From assembly GCA_910584185.1 (NCBI GenBank), contig CAJTYC010000009.1:1-45759 (forward strand): a stretch of 45,759 nucleotides of DNA, given 5' to 3'. This DNA is from an uncultured Muribaculaceae bacterium (GTDB taxonomy: Bacteria; Bacteroidota; Bacteroidia; Bacteroidales; Muribaculaceae). The notes beneath the pieces were generated by a model. It saw only the letters and a program-made list of their open reading frames with translations. It was not told the origin of the DNA and made no database searches. The position numbers were made by a program, and so were the translations under genes. Positions 25,811 through 33,053 of the stretch are shown piece by piece. Numbering within the stretch: the first letter of the stretch is position 1; the number at the start of each line of letters is the position of its first letter.

Positions 25811-26209
25811 TCACATCACATTGATTAATTCTATTTCAAATACGAGGGTGGAGCCACCGGGTATGCCGGGTTGGTTAATCTTGCCATATGCTTGGTGTGC
25901 AGGTATATATACTTCCCATTTGTCGCCCACATGCATCTGCTGGAGTGCTATTATCCATCCTGGAATAAGGTCTCTAAGCCGAAATGCCGGAGCCACTCCC
26001 CCTCTGCTGCTATCGAAGGTCTTGCCGTTTATCGTTTTGCCGGTATAGTGTGCCGTAACTACGCTTCCTCGGTTCGGGGATTTCCCATTTTTGTTTCCGG
26101 CCTTCAAAACCTTATAATATATGCCTCCATCTAATGACTTGACACCGGGTTCACTCGCTTTCTGAGCGAGCCATTGTTTATTCTTCTCTATATATTCCTG
26201 TTTTGCCAT
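25811..26209 (-). CDS. FKBP-type peptidyl-prolyl cis-trans isomerase
   Basis: A 132-residue protein. Residues about 1-25 form a helical lead-in (MAKQEYIEKNKQWLAQKA), followed by an FKBP domain: VVTAHYTGKTINGKTFDSS, the LIPGWIIALQQMHVGDKWEVYIP segment, AYGK and LVFEIELINV. These enzymes catalyse proline isomerisation during protein folding. There is no signal peptide, so it is probably cytoplasmic, unlike the exported FkpA/Mip type. It appears to be a single-gene unit. Confidence 0.95.
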   Translation of the reverse strand: MAKQEYIEKNKQWLAQKASEPGVKSLDGGIYYKVLKAGNKNGKSPNRGSVVTAHYTGKTINGKTFDSSRGGVAPAFRLRDLIPGWIIALQQMHVGDKWEVYIPAHQAYGKINQPGIPGGSTLVFEIELINVM

Positions 26210-26266
26210 TGTTTTACAATTTTAAATTTTGCAACGTCGATTGCGAGTTATTCTCAAAAGCAAATG

Positions 26267-26274
26267 CAAATATA
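26267..26274 (-). promoter_or_regulatory. Candidate -7 element of the FKBP gene
   Basis: On the minus strand TATATTTGC fits the -7 box (TAnnTTTG) 57 bases before the FKBP start. No good TTTG lies 19-21 bases further upstream, so the promoter is only tentative. Confidence 0.4.
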
Positions 26275-26318
26275 CACAAAAATCAGAAATTATCACTACT
26301 TTGAATATTTCTATTAAC

Positions 26319-26473
26319 TAACGATTAAAAAATAACTTGGTAGAGTTTCTCAGAAATTTTTGAGAAGATTTGCCTTTTACAATAAAGGAACATATCGGGA
26401 TATTTGACTGTTTGGAAAAGGCAAATATTCCAAAAATTTATAGAAACTCTGCTAAGTTATTTTTTAATCGTTA
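26319..26473. repeat. Inverted-repeat element, copy 3 (same plan, diverged)
   Basis: Arms of 32 bases (26319-26350 and 26442-26473; outer end TAACGATTAAAAAATAAC) are complementary except at two positions, and pairing continues imperfectly inward through GATTTGCCTTTT/AAAAGGCAAAT. The centre is ATATC-GG-GATAT (26392-26403), the same design as the central palindrome of copies 1 and 2. It lies in the 371-base gap between the divergent FKBP and SIMPL genes. The remainder of that gap has no other feature that I can support. Confidence 0.65.
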
Positions 26474-26580
26474 CTAAACCGTACGTAAGAACAAAAATCT
26501 AAGTGTTATGTTACTAATATGAGAATCACTATATGGATCTATGGTGATAAATCAACACAAAAGCAAAACAAATATATAAT

Positions 26581-27390
26581 ATGGAAAAGGAAAACACAAT
26601 GAATGCGAACAGTTTAGGTTCGCAAAAGCAAGTTGGATGCTGCCATACCTCAGACAGCGAAGCAGTGCAATGTGGTTGCAAGTCTACGGTGATGCGCAGG
26701 TGGGTTCCTGCATTTCTGATAGCGCTTGGCATAACATTGCTTGGCATATTCATTTACAACGGTCTGAGCAAGTTCTCTGCAAACTCACGTGTCGTGACTG
26801 TGAGGGGACTTAGCGAACGAGAAGTCAATGCAAACAAGGTGACTTGGCCTATTGTAAGCAAACAGGTTGGAAATGATCTGACATCAATATATAAGGAGGT
26901 CGAGGCTAACAACAACGCCATCGTGCAGTTCCTCAAATCGAATGGTATAAGCGACAAGGAATTTTCAGTCAACGCACCTAAGGTGCAAGATATGCAGGCT
27001 GACAACTATGGAGGCACCCAGGCTCCTTATCGCTACAATGTAACGTCGGTAGTTGTGCTGACTTCCGACCAGGTGCAGAAGGTAAACGAGCTTATGAGCA
27101 AACAATCTGAACTAATCGCTAAGGGTATAGCAATTGTGGCAGGCGACTATAATTATCAGACGCTCTATGAGTTTACCGAACTCAATAAAATTAAGCCTGA
27201 TATGGTGGCCGACGCAACTAAAAATGCCCGCAAGGCCGCGCAGAAATTTTCAGAGGACTCCCAAAGCAAGCTCGGCAAGATAAAGACAGCATCGCAAGGG
27301 CAATTCAGCATCGAAGACCGCAACCAATACACTCCATACATCAAGAAGGTAAGAGTGGTCTCTACGATTGAATACTATCTTGAGGACTAA
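26581..27390 (+). CDS. SIMPL (DUF541) domain protein with Cys-rich cytoplasmic tail
   Basis: A 269-residue protein. Residues about 1-40 are cytoplasmic with four cysteines as GCCHTS and CGCKS. One membrane helix follows (about 42-62, VPAFLIALGITLLGIFIYNGL), then the SIMPL domain from about 70: VVTVRGLSEREVNANKVTW, YRYNVTSVVVL and the Gln/Ala-rich ATKNARKAAQKF. SIMPL proteins are periplasmic or surface proteins of unclear function, called oxidative-stress defence (YggE-like) in E. coli. The cysteine cluster is not part of the standard family and is odd. ATG 26599 is an alternative start that keeps the cluster. Confidence 0.85.
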   Translation: MEKENTMNANSLGSQKQVGCCHTSDSEAVQCGCKSTVMRRWVPAFLIALGITLLGIFIYNGLSKFSANSRVVTVRGLSEREVNANKVTWPIVSKQVGNDLTSIYKEVEANNNAIVQFLKSNGISDKEFSVNAPKVQDMQADNYGGTQAPYRYNVTSVVVLTSDQVQKVNELMSKQSELIAKGIAIVAGDYNYQTLYEFTELNKIKPDMVADATKNARKAAQKFSEDSQSKLGKIKTASQGQFSIEDRNQYTPYIKKVRVVSTIEYYLED

Positions 27391-27482
27391 TGAGTCTGTA
27401 ACAAGTATCGAGCCCACGAATGTCATATAGTCTACCTGGCATGTTCTGAGCTTGCCGAACATTTGATATAAGCACATTGTTT

Positions 27483-27524
27483 GAAAGGTGGAAGCATGAA
27501 TTCACATCCATGCTTCCACCTTTC
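27483..27524 (+). terminator. Terminator between the SIMPL and VKOR genes
   Basis: A perfect 16-pair stem, GAAAGGTGGAAGCATG (27483-27498) with its complement (27509-27524), a ten-base loop and T-rich sequence after it. It lies 93 bases past the SIMPL stop and 53 bases before the next ATG. It separates the two genes, although a role in the leader of the VKOR gene is possible. Confidence 0.75.
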
Positions 27525-27577
27525 TCTTTATAAAAACACACTCTAAATTATAAAGATACGCTCTAAACTTTTGCATA

Positions 27578-28600
27578 ATGGCTACACTATTCTCAGACTT
27601 TTTAACTGCGGCTGGCGTCAGACACACTGAGGCATATTCTGACAAGCAGTTTCGCGAAATGCCTTTCCAGACTATGTATGGGCTTTCTAATCTAATGAAG
27701 CAATACGGTATTTGCAATTGCGGAATTAGGGTGGAAGATAGCGCGAAACTTCAAGCCCTCAAGAAATTGGGGAAGCCATTTCTTGCAGACACAGCCGATG
27801 GTTTTACCATTGTGACTCACACTAATGAGAATCAAATCACGTATGAATCACAGCATCGAGTGTTCACCATGCCGATCTCCGAGTTCGTGGCCGCATGGAA
27901 CGGCATCGCACTTGTGCCTCATGCGTGTGAGGCATCGTGCGAACCTAATTATGCAAGGCACCGCGTAGGAGAAATATCAAAGAAAGTCAAATTATGGCTC
28001 ATATATATGCTTGCGGCAGCTTTGCTTGGCTTTAGCATGTGGCAGACCGGATTGTATACAAGTATAGCGTCATGGGCAGTCATTGCTTTTGAAAATATAG
28101 GCATTTGGCTTTCGTGGATGTTGGTATTGAAATCGCTCGGCATACACACAAAGAGGGCTGATGCAGTGTGCTCGGTGCTCGAGGAGGGAGGTTGCGATGA
28201 AATCGCAAAGTCGGAAGCATCCTCGTTTATGGGGATATTCAAATGGAGTGAGGTGGGATTAGCTTATTTTTCTGTCAGCCTCTTAGCCACTCTCCTATTT
28301 CCGCATTGCCTCACGGCTTTGGCAGCTATAAATATCCTATGCCTTCCATACACCATTTGGAGCATATGTTATCAGAAATTTGTGGCAAAGACTTGGTGTA
28401 CACTCTGCGTCTACGTGCAGGCCACATTATGGCTGCTTTTCTTTAGTTTCTTGTTTGGTGGATGGACTAAGCATATTCTTCCGGTTTCAGGTGTAATATT
28501 ATTAGATTGCATAGTGCTCATCATGTGTTATGCGCTCGCGCTATTCAGCTTTAACTTGCTTGATGACCACTTGGCAAGGCTCATAAAGAAAAACGAATGA
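27578..28600 (+). CDS. VKOR-family membrane protein with N-terminal degenerate C39-like domain
   Basis: A 340-residue protein. The N-terminal about 115 residues resemble a peptidase C39 domain, but the catalytic Cys and His positions appear lost (TMYGLSNLMKQYG; DGFTIVTH). A cysteine-bearing segment follows (C117, C121), then about five membrane helices from 139 on. The VKOR part has the loop cysteines C198 and C206 (CSVLEEGGC) and the quinone-site pair C284/C287 (WCTLC). VKOR homologues oxidise a thiol-disulfide partner by passing electrons to quinone, like DsbB. No thioredoxin domain is fused. The C39-like domain may bind a peptide substrate or partner; this is inference. A 58-residue ORF follows 16 bases later. 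Confidence 0.85.
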   Translation: MATLFSDFLTAAGVRHTEAYSDKQFREMPFQTMYGLSNLMKQYGICNCGIRVEDSAKLQALKKLGKPFLADTADGFTIVTHTNENQITYESQHRVFTMPISEFVAAWNGIALVPHACEASCEPNYARHRVGEISKKVKLWLIYMLAAALLGFSMWQTGLYTSIASWAVIAFENIGIWLSWMLVLKSLGIHTKRADAVCSVLEEGGCDEIAKSEASSFMGIFKWSEVGLAYFSVSLLATLLFPHCLTALAAINILCLPYTIWSICYQKFVAKTWCTLCVYVQATLWLLFFSFLFGGWTKHILPVSGVILLDCIVLIMCYALALFSFNLLDDHLARLIKKNE

Positions 28601-28616
28601 AAATTTAGTAACGATT

Positions 28617-28793
28617 ATGGAAGAAAATAAACCAAAACTCCCCGAAATATCCGGAATCACGGAGCTGTCGCCCTTGGATATGAATGGCATAAAATTTAAC
28701 AAGCAACACACTGTGCTGACACCGGAAATTCTGGACACATTGGGGCAACATACAAAGTTGTCTGCAAAAAATAATGATAAAAAACATGGATAA
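28617..28793 (+). CDS. Small conserved-looking ORF (58 aa) after the VKOR gene
   Basis: An ATG-started frame of 58 codons beginning MEENKPKLPEISGITELSPL and ending in the basic stretch NNDKKHG. It is acidic at first, then hydrophobic/polar, with HTVLTPEILDTLGQHTKL in the middle. It has no cysteine, double-glycine site, signal peptide or membrane segment. It starts 16 bases after the VKOR stop and ends 34 bases before tRNA-Leu. The close spacing suggests co-expression with the VKOR gene. I do not recognise the family. It could be a small partner protein or a peptide precursor whose leader is read by the C39-like domain, both speculative. Confidence 0.55.
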   Translation: MEENKPKLPEISGITELSPLDMNGIKFNKQHTVLTPEILDTLGQHTKLSAKNNDKKHG

Positions 28794-28816
28794 TCCAAAT
28801 TTTTATTGTAAATTTG
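28785..28816 (+). promoter_or_regulatory. Promoter of tRNA-Leu
   Basis: TAAATTTGC (28809-28817) fits the -7 box perfectly, and the expected start is about six bases before the mature tRNA 5' end. The -33 box at the 20-base spacing is only CATG, a weak match to TTTG. The region overlaps the end of the 58-residue ORF. Confidence 0.6.
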
Positions 28817-28827
28817 CATTCGAATTC

Positions 28828-28909
28828 GCGCACGTGGCGTAATTGGTAGCCGCGCTAGACTTAGGATCTAGTGTCTTACGACGTGTAGGTTCGAGTCCTA
28901 TCGTGCGCA
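28828..28909 (+). tRNA. tRNA-Leu (anticodon UAG)
   Basis: An 82-base cloverleaf. Acceptor stem GCGCACG pairs with CGTGCGC and the discriminator base is A (28909). The anticodon stem CTAGA/TCTAG encloses loop CTTAGGA with anticodon TAG at 28862-28864. A long variable arm (TGTCTTACGACG region) and the T-arm GTAGGTTCGAGTCCTAT are typical of class II tRNA-Leu. The CCA end is not encoded. It reads CUA and probably other CUN leucine codons. Confidence 0.96.
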
Positions 28910-28915
28910 CAAAAA

Positions 28916-28950
28916 ACTCGGGGCATACATCATAATTGTATGCCCCGAGT
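28916..28950. terminator. Bidirectional terminator between tRNA-Leu and pepP
   Basis: A perfect 13-pair stem ACTCGGGGCATAC (28916-28928) with its complement (28938-28950), nine-base loop, A-run on the left and T-run (CTTTTTAT) on the right. It serves the plus-strand tRNA and the minus-strand aminopeptidase gene that ends five bases later. Confidence 0.92.
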
Positions 28951-28954
28951 CTTT

Positions 28955-30358
28955 TTATAGGCCGCTGCCTGCTACATCCTCTACCTCATCAATGGTGATT
29001 GGAATGTGCGGCCCTAAGATTCTGTTGCCGGTTTCCGTGATGAGCAAGTCGTCTTCCAAACGTATTCCTCCGAAGTCTTTGAAAGTTTCAAATTTATCAT
29101 AATTTATAAAGTCCTTAAACTTCCCTTCGGCACGCCATGCATCTATGAGTTGCGGAATGAAATAAAGGCCCGGTTCGTCGGTCATCACAAACCCCGGTTG
29201 CAGTCGTCGCCCGCAACGCAAGAAATTTGTGCCGAATTGGTCAAGCTGGGGTTGAACCTCTTCATCAAAGCCTACGTATACCTGGCCAAGGCCCTCCATA
29301 TCATGCACATCCATGCCCATCATATGGCCAAGGCCATGTGTGAAGGCTATTGCGTGCGCTCCGGCCGCCAGAATTTCCTCGGTGTCACCGCGAAGCAATC
29401 CAATTTGCTTAAGTCCATCTGTCATGACACGGGCAGCCTCAAAATGTGCGTCACGCCATTTCAGTCCCGGACGTGCTATTTCAGCCACGCGATCGTGCGC
29501 AGCAAGGACTATTGAATAAATATCGCGCTGGCGAGAATCAAAATGACCATTCACAGGAGTTACCCTTGTGTTATCAGAACAGTAGCAACTCAGTGTCTCG
29601 GCCCCGGCATCCACAAGCAGAAGCCGTCCCTTTTCCAATTTTACAGGCCTTGGAAAACCGTGGGCTATTTCTCCATGAGTGGAAACAATAGGCAGGAAAG
29701 AAAATCCTCCACCTTGCGATAATGATATGCCTTCAATCACACCTGCTATCTCCCGTTCGGTCACCCCGGGTCCGCACATGCGCATGGCTGCGACATGCAT
29801 TTCATATCCTACCACGCATGCCTTTTCAATTTCTACAATCTCCGCATCTGTCTTTACAGCCCTTTGATCAATAACTGCTTTGATAAGCTTTATTGACGCC
29901 TTGCAGCGAATTTCCGCCGAACTAAGCCCTGTAGTCTCAACCAGCATAAGCAAGTTGTCATAACGATAAGGCGGAAGTATATGTGTCGAGCCATTGGCCA
30001 ACCCCGGCACAATATATTTATTGAGCCGGGACATAGGGCCGCTATTTGATATACCACAGCTCTCAGCCAAATCATGCACTGAGGGGGTGAAGCCCATCCA
30101 TACGATGTCGTCAAGGTCAATGTCGTTGCCCAACAGGTATTCCTTATCATGGTCGCAGTCAATCACCAGCGCAAGCCCATCACGAGTCAAACCGGTATAG
30201 TACATAAATGCACTGTCCTGGCGAAAATGATAAGCATTGGCAGGATAATTTATTGGAGAGTCACAATTGCCAAACAGCACTATCACTCCTTCTCCTACCG
30301 CATCGCGCAGACGCTTTCTGCGCGAAACGTATGTGTCTTTAGAAAAAAACATATTCAA
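28955..30358 (-). CDS. Xaa-Pro aminopeptidase family M24B
   Basis: A 467-residue enzyme. Residues about 1-135 form the AMP_N domain (creatinase N-terminal fold) starting MNMFFSKDTYVSRRKRLRD. The rest is the pita-bread catalytic domain with the five metal ligands visible: two aspartates in LLVDAGAETLSCYCSDNTR, a histidine in THGLGHMMGMDVHD, a glutamate in MTDEPGLYF and one in GIRLEDDLLIT. It removes N-terminal residues preceding proline, using two manganese ions, in the cytoplasm. It is monocistronic with its own terminator. The symbol pepP would be reasonable by homology, but sub-family assignment is not certain. Confidence 0.93.
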   Translation of the reverse strand: MNMFFSKDTYVSRRKRLRDAVGEGVIVLFGNCDSPINYPANAYHFRQDSAFMYYTGLTRDGLALVIDCDHDKEYLLGNDIDLDDIVWMGFTPSVHDLAESCGISNSGPMSRLNKYIVPGLANGSTHILPPYRYDNLLMLVETTGLSSAEIRCKASIKLIKAVIDQRAVKTDAEIVEIEKACVVGYEMHVAAMRMCGPGVTEREIAGVIEGISLSQGGGFSFLPIVSTHGEIAHGFPRPVKLEKGRLLLVDAGAETLSCYCSDNTRVTPVNGHFDSRQRDIYSIVLAAHDRVAEIARPGLKWRDAHFEAARVMTDGLKQIGLLRGDTEEILAAGAHAIAFTHGLGHMMGMDVHDMEGLGQVYVGFDEEVQPQLDQFGTNFLRCGRRLQPGFVMTDEPGLYFIPQLIDAWRAEGKFKDFINYDKFETFKDFGGIRLEDDLLITETGNRILGPHIPITIDEVEDVAGSGL

Positions 30359-30440
30359 ATATTATTTATGAAGTTTCAACAAATCAACTCAAAGCAAGCC
30401 GCCCATGCGGGTGAAATTTTTACGAGGCCGGCTCCTATTG

Positions 30441-30448
30441 CAAAGGTA
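30441..30448 (-). promoter_or_regulatory. Candidate -7 element of the Xaa-Pro aminopeptidase gene
   Basis: On the minus strand TACCTTTGC fits the -7 box 82 bases before the start codon, but there is no convincing TTTG at the expected upstream distance. The leader between holds a small GC hairpin (CCGCATGGGCGG region). Confidence 0.35.
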
Positions 30449-30537
30449 ATAATAAAATAGCAAATATTGATTATTTACGATGAATTTAGGGAGAATTTAT
30501 AGATAATTTAGCAACATGTCATAAAAATGTATGGCTA

Positions 30538-30577
30538 TGATACTGTATCAATATGTTGTGGGGCAACGTGCTGCCCC
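30538..30577. promoter_or_regulatory. Palindrome and GC hairpin in the divergent gap before the 113-aa gene
   Basis: TGATAC-T-GTATCA (30538-30550) is a perfect interrupted palindrome of the size of a dimeric repressor site. Ten bases on, GGGGCA-ACGTGC-TGCCCC (30560-30577), followed by TTT, forms a compact hairpin. No plus-strand gene precedes them, so the hairpin would sit in a leader of the gene at 30669 or end a short unannotated RNA. The 310-base gap 30359-30668 shows nothing else beyond the candidate -7 element. Confidence 0.4.
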
Positions 30578-30668
30578 TTTCATTTGTGAGATAAAGCAAA
30601 AATTTAAGTTAAGTCACTACAACAAATTCACTTGAAAATTGTTTAATATTTAGAGACAGGAAAGTATT

Positions 30669-31010
30669 ATGATCACAGAAGAAGTCATAAATGAAATATA
30701 TAAAAACTATAGCAAGCCATGCAAGAATGAAGAGGAACTTAATCTCCCCTATTTTGCTGACCTGCTGAAGGAACATCACAAACTCAAGATTGACAGCGAT
30801 GAGGTTGTGGTGGAGAGTTTAGAGGAGTCCAGCCCTTTCAGACGATTCTTGAAGAGGGGGCTGTTTGCCGTGCTTGAGTTCGACAGGAACGTTGCCTTCG
30901 TGTTTCAGGCACACATTTTATTTTTCAGCAAGACAAGTAATAAACTTTCCGTTCATTTCCGTCCGGCCGAGAAGCGTTCGTTTCTCGACAGGCTGTTTGG
31001 CCGTGACTGA
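30669..31010 (+). CDS. Conserved hypothetical protein (113 aa)
   Basis: A 113-residue soluble protein beginning MITEEVINEIYKNYSKPCK, with one cysteine, no signal peptide and a basic C-terminus (RPAEKRSFLDRLFGRD). A middle stretch, FAVLEFDRNVAFVFQAHILFF, is strongly hydrophobic and probably forms beta strands in the core. I do not recognise a named family. It has a strong terminator ten bases after the stop, and lies alone between divergent pepP and a convergent gene, which supports it being a real single-gene unit. Function unknown. Confidence 0.75.
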   Translation: MITEEVINEIYKNYSKPCKNEEELNLPYFADLLKEHHKLKIDSDEVVVESLEESSPFRRFLKRGLFAVLEFDRNVAFVFQAHILFFSKTSNKLSVHFRPAEKRSFLDRLFGRD

Positions 31011-31019
31011 AAATTTCAG

Positions 31020-31067
31020 ATAAAGCGAAGGGCGGTATTCTTGTTGGAATACCGCCCTTCGCTTTAT
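31020..31067. terminator. Bidirectional terminator between the 113-aa gene and the pRiA4b-like gene
   Basis: A perfect 21-pair stem (31020-31040 with 31047-31067; core AAGGGCGGTATTC) and loop TTGTTG, between two convergent genes, 21 bases before the minus-strand stop at 31089. Confidence 0.9.
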
Positions 31068-31088
31068 TATGATTCAGATTGTCGCCAA

Positions 31089-31640
31089 TCACATTTCGTC
31101 TATTATATCGAAACCCTCATCGAGCTCCTCATCGTTAAATTCGCGTGAGTCTATACTGTCTATATCCACAATTTCATCGAGAGGCGATGTGGATGTTGTG
31201 ACTTCTATATTTTTCTCAAACTCATTCATGTCTACAAACTGAGCCGGTGCTTTACCCCTCTTCATGGTGCAAATTGGCTCTACAAGACTTCTTGAAGGTA
31301 TCATCTCCTTCAGTTCAAGGAAGAAAGAACGCTCGGTGAGATAATCAAACACAAACGAGAGTTTTTGGCCTTCGTCCTCTATGAGTTCGTATAAAGATGT
31401 AGACTCCATAAGCCATTGGTCACAATCAGATGCCGATGCACCCATATCTTCAAGGGTCACCTCTTCCTCGCGCTCCCAATCATCGTTGCAGAGGAAGAAA
31501 GAGTCAAGCTCATCCTTTGTGAAACCTACACTCTCAAGAATTGCATTGCGCAACTGGAGAAACGTATTTTCAGAGTCTATTTCGATTTCGCGGCTGAAGT
31601 TGCTCACTTCATCACTGACGAGTTTAAATCTATAAACCAT
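31089..31640 (-). CDS. Plasmid pRiA4b ORF-3 family protein
   Basis: A 183-residue protein. Residues about 1-90 match the pRiA4b ORF-3 (IS1096 TnpR-like) fold: MVYRFKLVSDEVSNFSREI, TFLQLRNAILESVGFTKDEL, SFFLCNDDW and LIEDEGQKLSFVFDY. The C-terminal third is very acidic (DIDSIDSREFNDEELDEGFD) and probably disordered. The family is widespread in Bacteroidota chromosomes and has no established function; the historic name does not mean it is a plasmid gene. I set the start at 31640 (MVYRFK) because homologues begin there; an in-frame ATG at 31664 would add eight residues. Confidence 0.8.
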   Translation of the reverse strand: MVYRFKLVSDEVSNFSREIEIDSENTFLQLRNAILESVGFTKDELDSFFLCNDDWEREEEVTLEDMGASASDCDQWLMESTSLYELIEDEGQKLSFVFDYLTERSFFLELKEMIPSRSLVEPICTMKRGKAPAQFVDMNEFEKNIEVTTSTSPLDEIVDIDSIDSREFNDEELDEGFDIIDEM

Positions 31641-31828
31641 TTTAATGTAAGCAAAAAATTTCACATTTTACTGCACAGAAAAGTCAGCAGCGGCAAATTG
31701 CCACGACATGTTCCCTGCTTTTATTCACTTCACCATTGCTCAGCACAAGCATGTGCTGAAAAGCATTGCGAAATTAATGCACAATGTTTATATGTGCAAT
31801 AGCAAAATGAAAAAATTCAAAAAAAGAT

Positions 31829-33019
31829 TTATTTTTTCAGAAGGTCATACTTCTTGAAGACTTTCTCTATGGCCTCGAGCGAACGCTCCACCTGCTCTTT
31901 GGTGTGTGTTGCCATAAGTGAATAGCGAATCAAGGTATCTTGTGGGGCTACAGCCGGTGTGACCACCGGGTTTACAAACACGCCCTCGTCAAGCAGGTCG
32001 CGGGTCACACGGAACGTCTTATAGTCGTCGCGGATGAAGAGTGGAATTATAGGTGTGGATGTGTGGCCAATCTCACAACCCATTTCCCTGAAGCTGTCAA
32101 GTGCAAAATGAGTTATATCCCACAGGTGCTTCTGACGTTCAGGCTCCGCAATTATGATGTCGAGGGCGGCGCTTGCAGCTGCTGTAGAAGCCGGAGTGAT
32201 AGAAGCCGTGAAGATGTATGAGCGTGAATGATGGCGCAAGAAGTTTGTGATCACCTTATCGGTGGCAATGAAACCACCGAGTGATGCCAGAGACTTTGAG
32301 AATGTCCCCATCACCAAATCTACGTCGTCGGTTACACCGAAATGATTGCATGTGCCTCGGCCACCTTCGCCAAACACTCCCAAGCCATGGGCCTCGTCTA
32401 CCATGACCGATGCATTATATTGCTTGGCGAGTCTGACTATCTCCGGCAGATTGGCCACATCGCCCTCCATTGAGAACACTCCGTCGGTCACAATCAGCTT
32501 CACCTTGTCAGGATCGCACTTGCGGAGCTGAGCCTCGAGCGAGGCCATGTCGTTATGACGGTATTTAAGATAGTTTGAGAATGATAGACGTCGACCCTCG
32601 ATTATCGATGCGTGGTCTTGCTCGTCAAGTATAACATAGTCTTCACGGCCCGTCAATACGGAAACGACACCCAAGTTCACACCGAATCCGGTGCTATATA
32701 GCATAGCGTCTTCCTTGCCTACATAATCTGCTATCTTGGCCTCAAGGTCCTTATGTATGGTGAGCGTACCGTTGAGAAAGGGTGAGCCGGCCATACCCGT
32801 GCCATATTTCTTTGTGGCCTCGACAGCTGCCTCAATCACTTTCGGGTGATTGGTGAGTCCCATGTAGCTGTTTGAGCCAAACATCAACACTTTCTTGCCA
32901 TTCATCATGACTTCTGTGTCCTGGTCGCTTGATATAGCCCTGAAGTAGGGGTACACGCCAGCTGCCTTTGCTTTCTGAGGAGCATCGTATGCTGACAGTT
33001 TTTGTTGTAGTGGTTTCAT
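31829..33019 (-). CDS. spt: Serine palmitoyltransferase
   Basis: A 396-residue alpha-oxoamine synthase with PLP-binding lysine K242 in TFSKSLASLGGF, plus H136, D208 and H211 in DEAHGLGVFGEGGRG. Features such as AAGVYPYFRAISSDQDTEV and VLMFGSNSYMGLTNHPK near the N-terminus match the Bacteroides sphingolipid enzyme rather than 2-amino-3-ketobutyrate CoA ligase. It condenses serine with palmitoyl- or branched acyl-CoA to 3-ketosphinganine, the first step of sphingolipid and ceramide synthesis. It stands alone; no other sphingolipid genes are in the window. A -7-like TAATTTTG lies 27 bases upstream. Confidence 0.88.
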   Translation of the reverse strand: MKPLQQKLSAYDAPQKAKAAGVYPYFRAISSDQDTEVMMNGKKVLMFGSNSYMGLTNHPKVIEAAVEATKKYGTGMAGSPFLNGTLTIHKDLEAKIADYVGKEDAMLYSTGFGVNLGVVSVLTGREDYVILDEQDHASIIEGRRLSFSNYLKYRHNDMASLEAQLRKCDPDKVKLIVTDGVFSMEGDVANLPEIVRLAKQYNASVMVDEAHGLGVFGEGGRGTCNHFGVTDDVDLVMGTFSKSLASLGGFIATDKVITNFLRHHSRSYIFTASITPASTAAASAALDIIIAEPERQKHLWDITHFALDSFREMGCEIGHTSTPIIPLFIRDDYKTFRVTRDLLDEGVFVNPVVTPAVAPQDTLIRYSLMATHTKEQVERSLEAIEKVFKKYDLLKK

Positions 33020-33045
33020 ATTTTAGTTGAAATCAAATCAGGCTA

Positions 33046-33053
33046 CAAAATTA
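33046..33053 (-). promoter_or_regulatory. Candidate -7 element of spt
   Basis: On the minus strand TAATTTTG lies 27 bases before the spt start. The nearest TTG-like box upstream is at the wrong spacing, so only the -7 half is supported. Confidence 0.4.

Noticed and set aside
31089..31640. pRiA4b ORF-3-like gene as evidence of an integrated plasmid or IS
   Set aside because: The family is common in Bacteroidota chromosomes. No transposase, integrase, repeats or replication gene are nearby.
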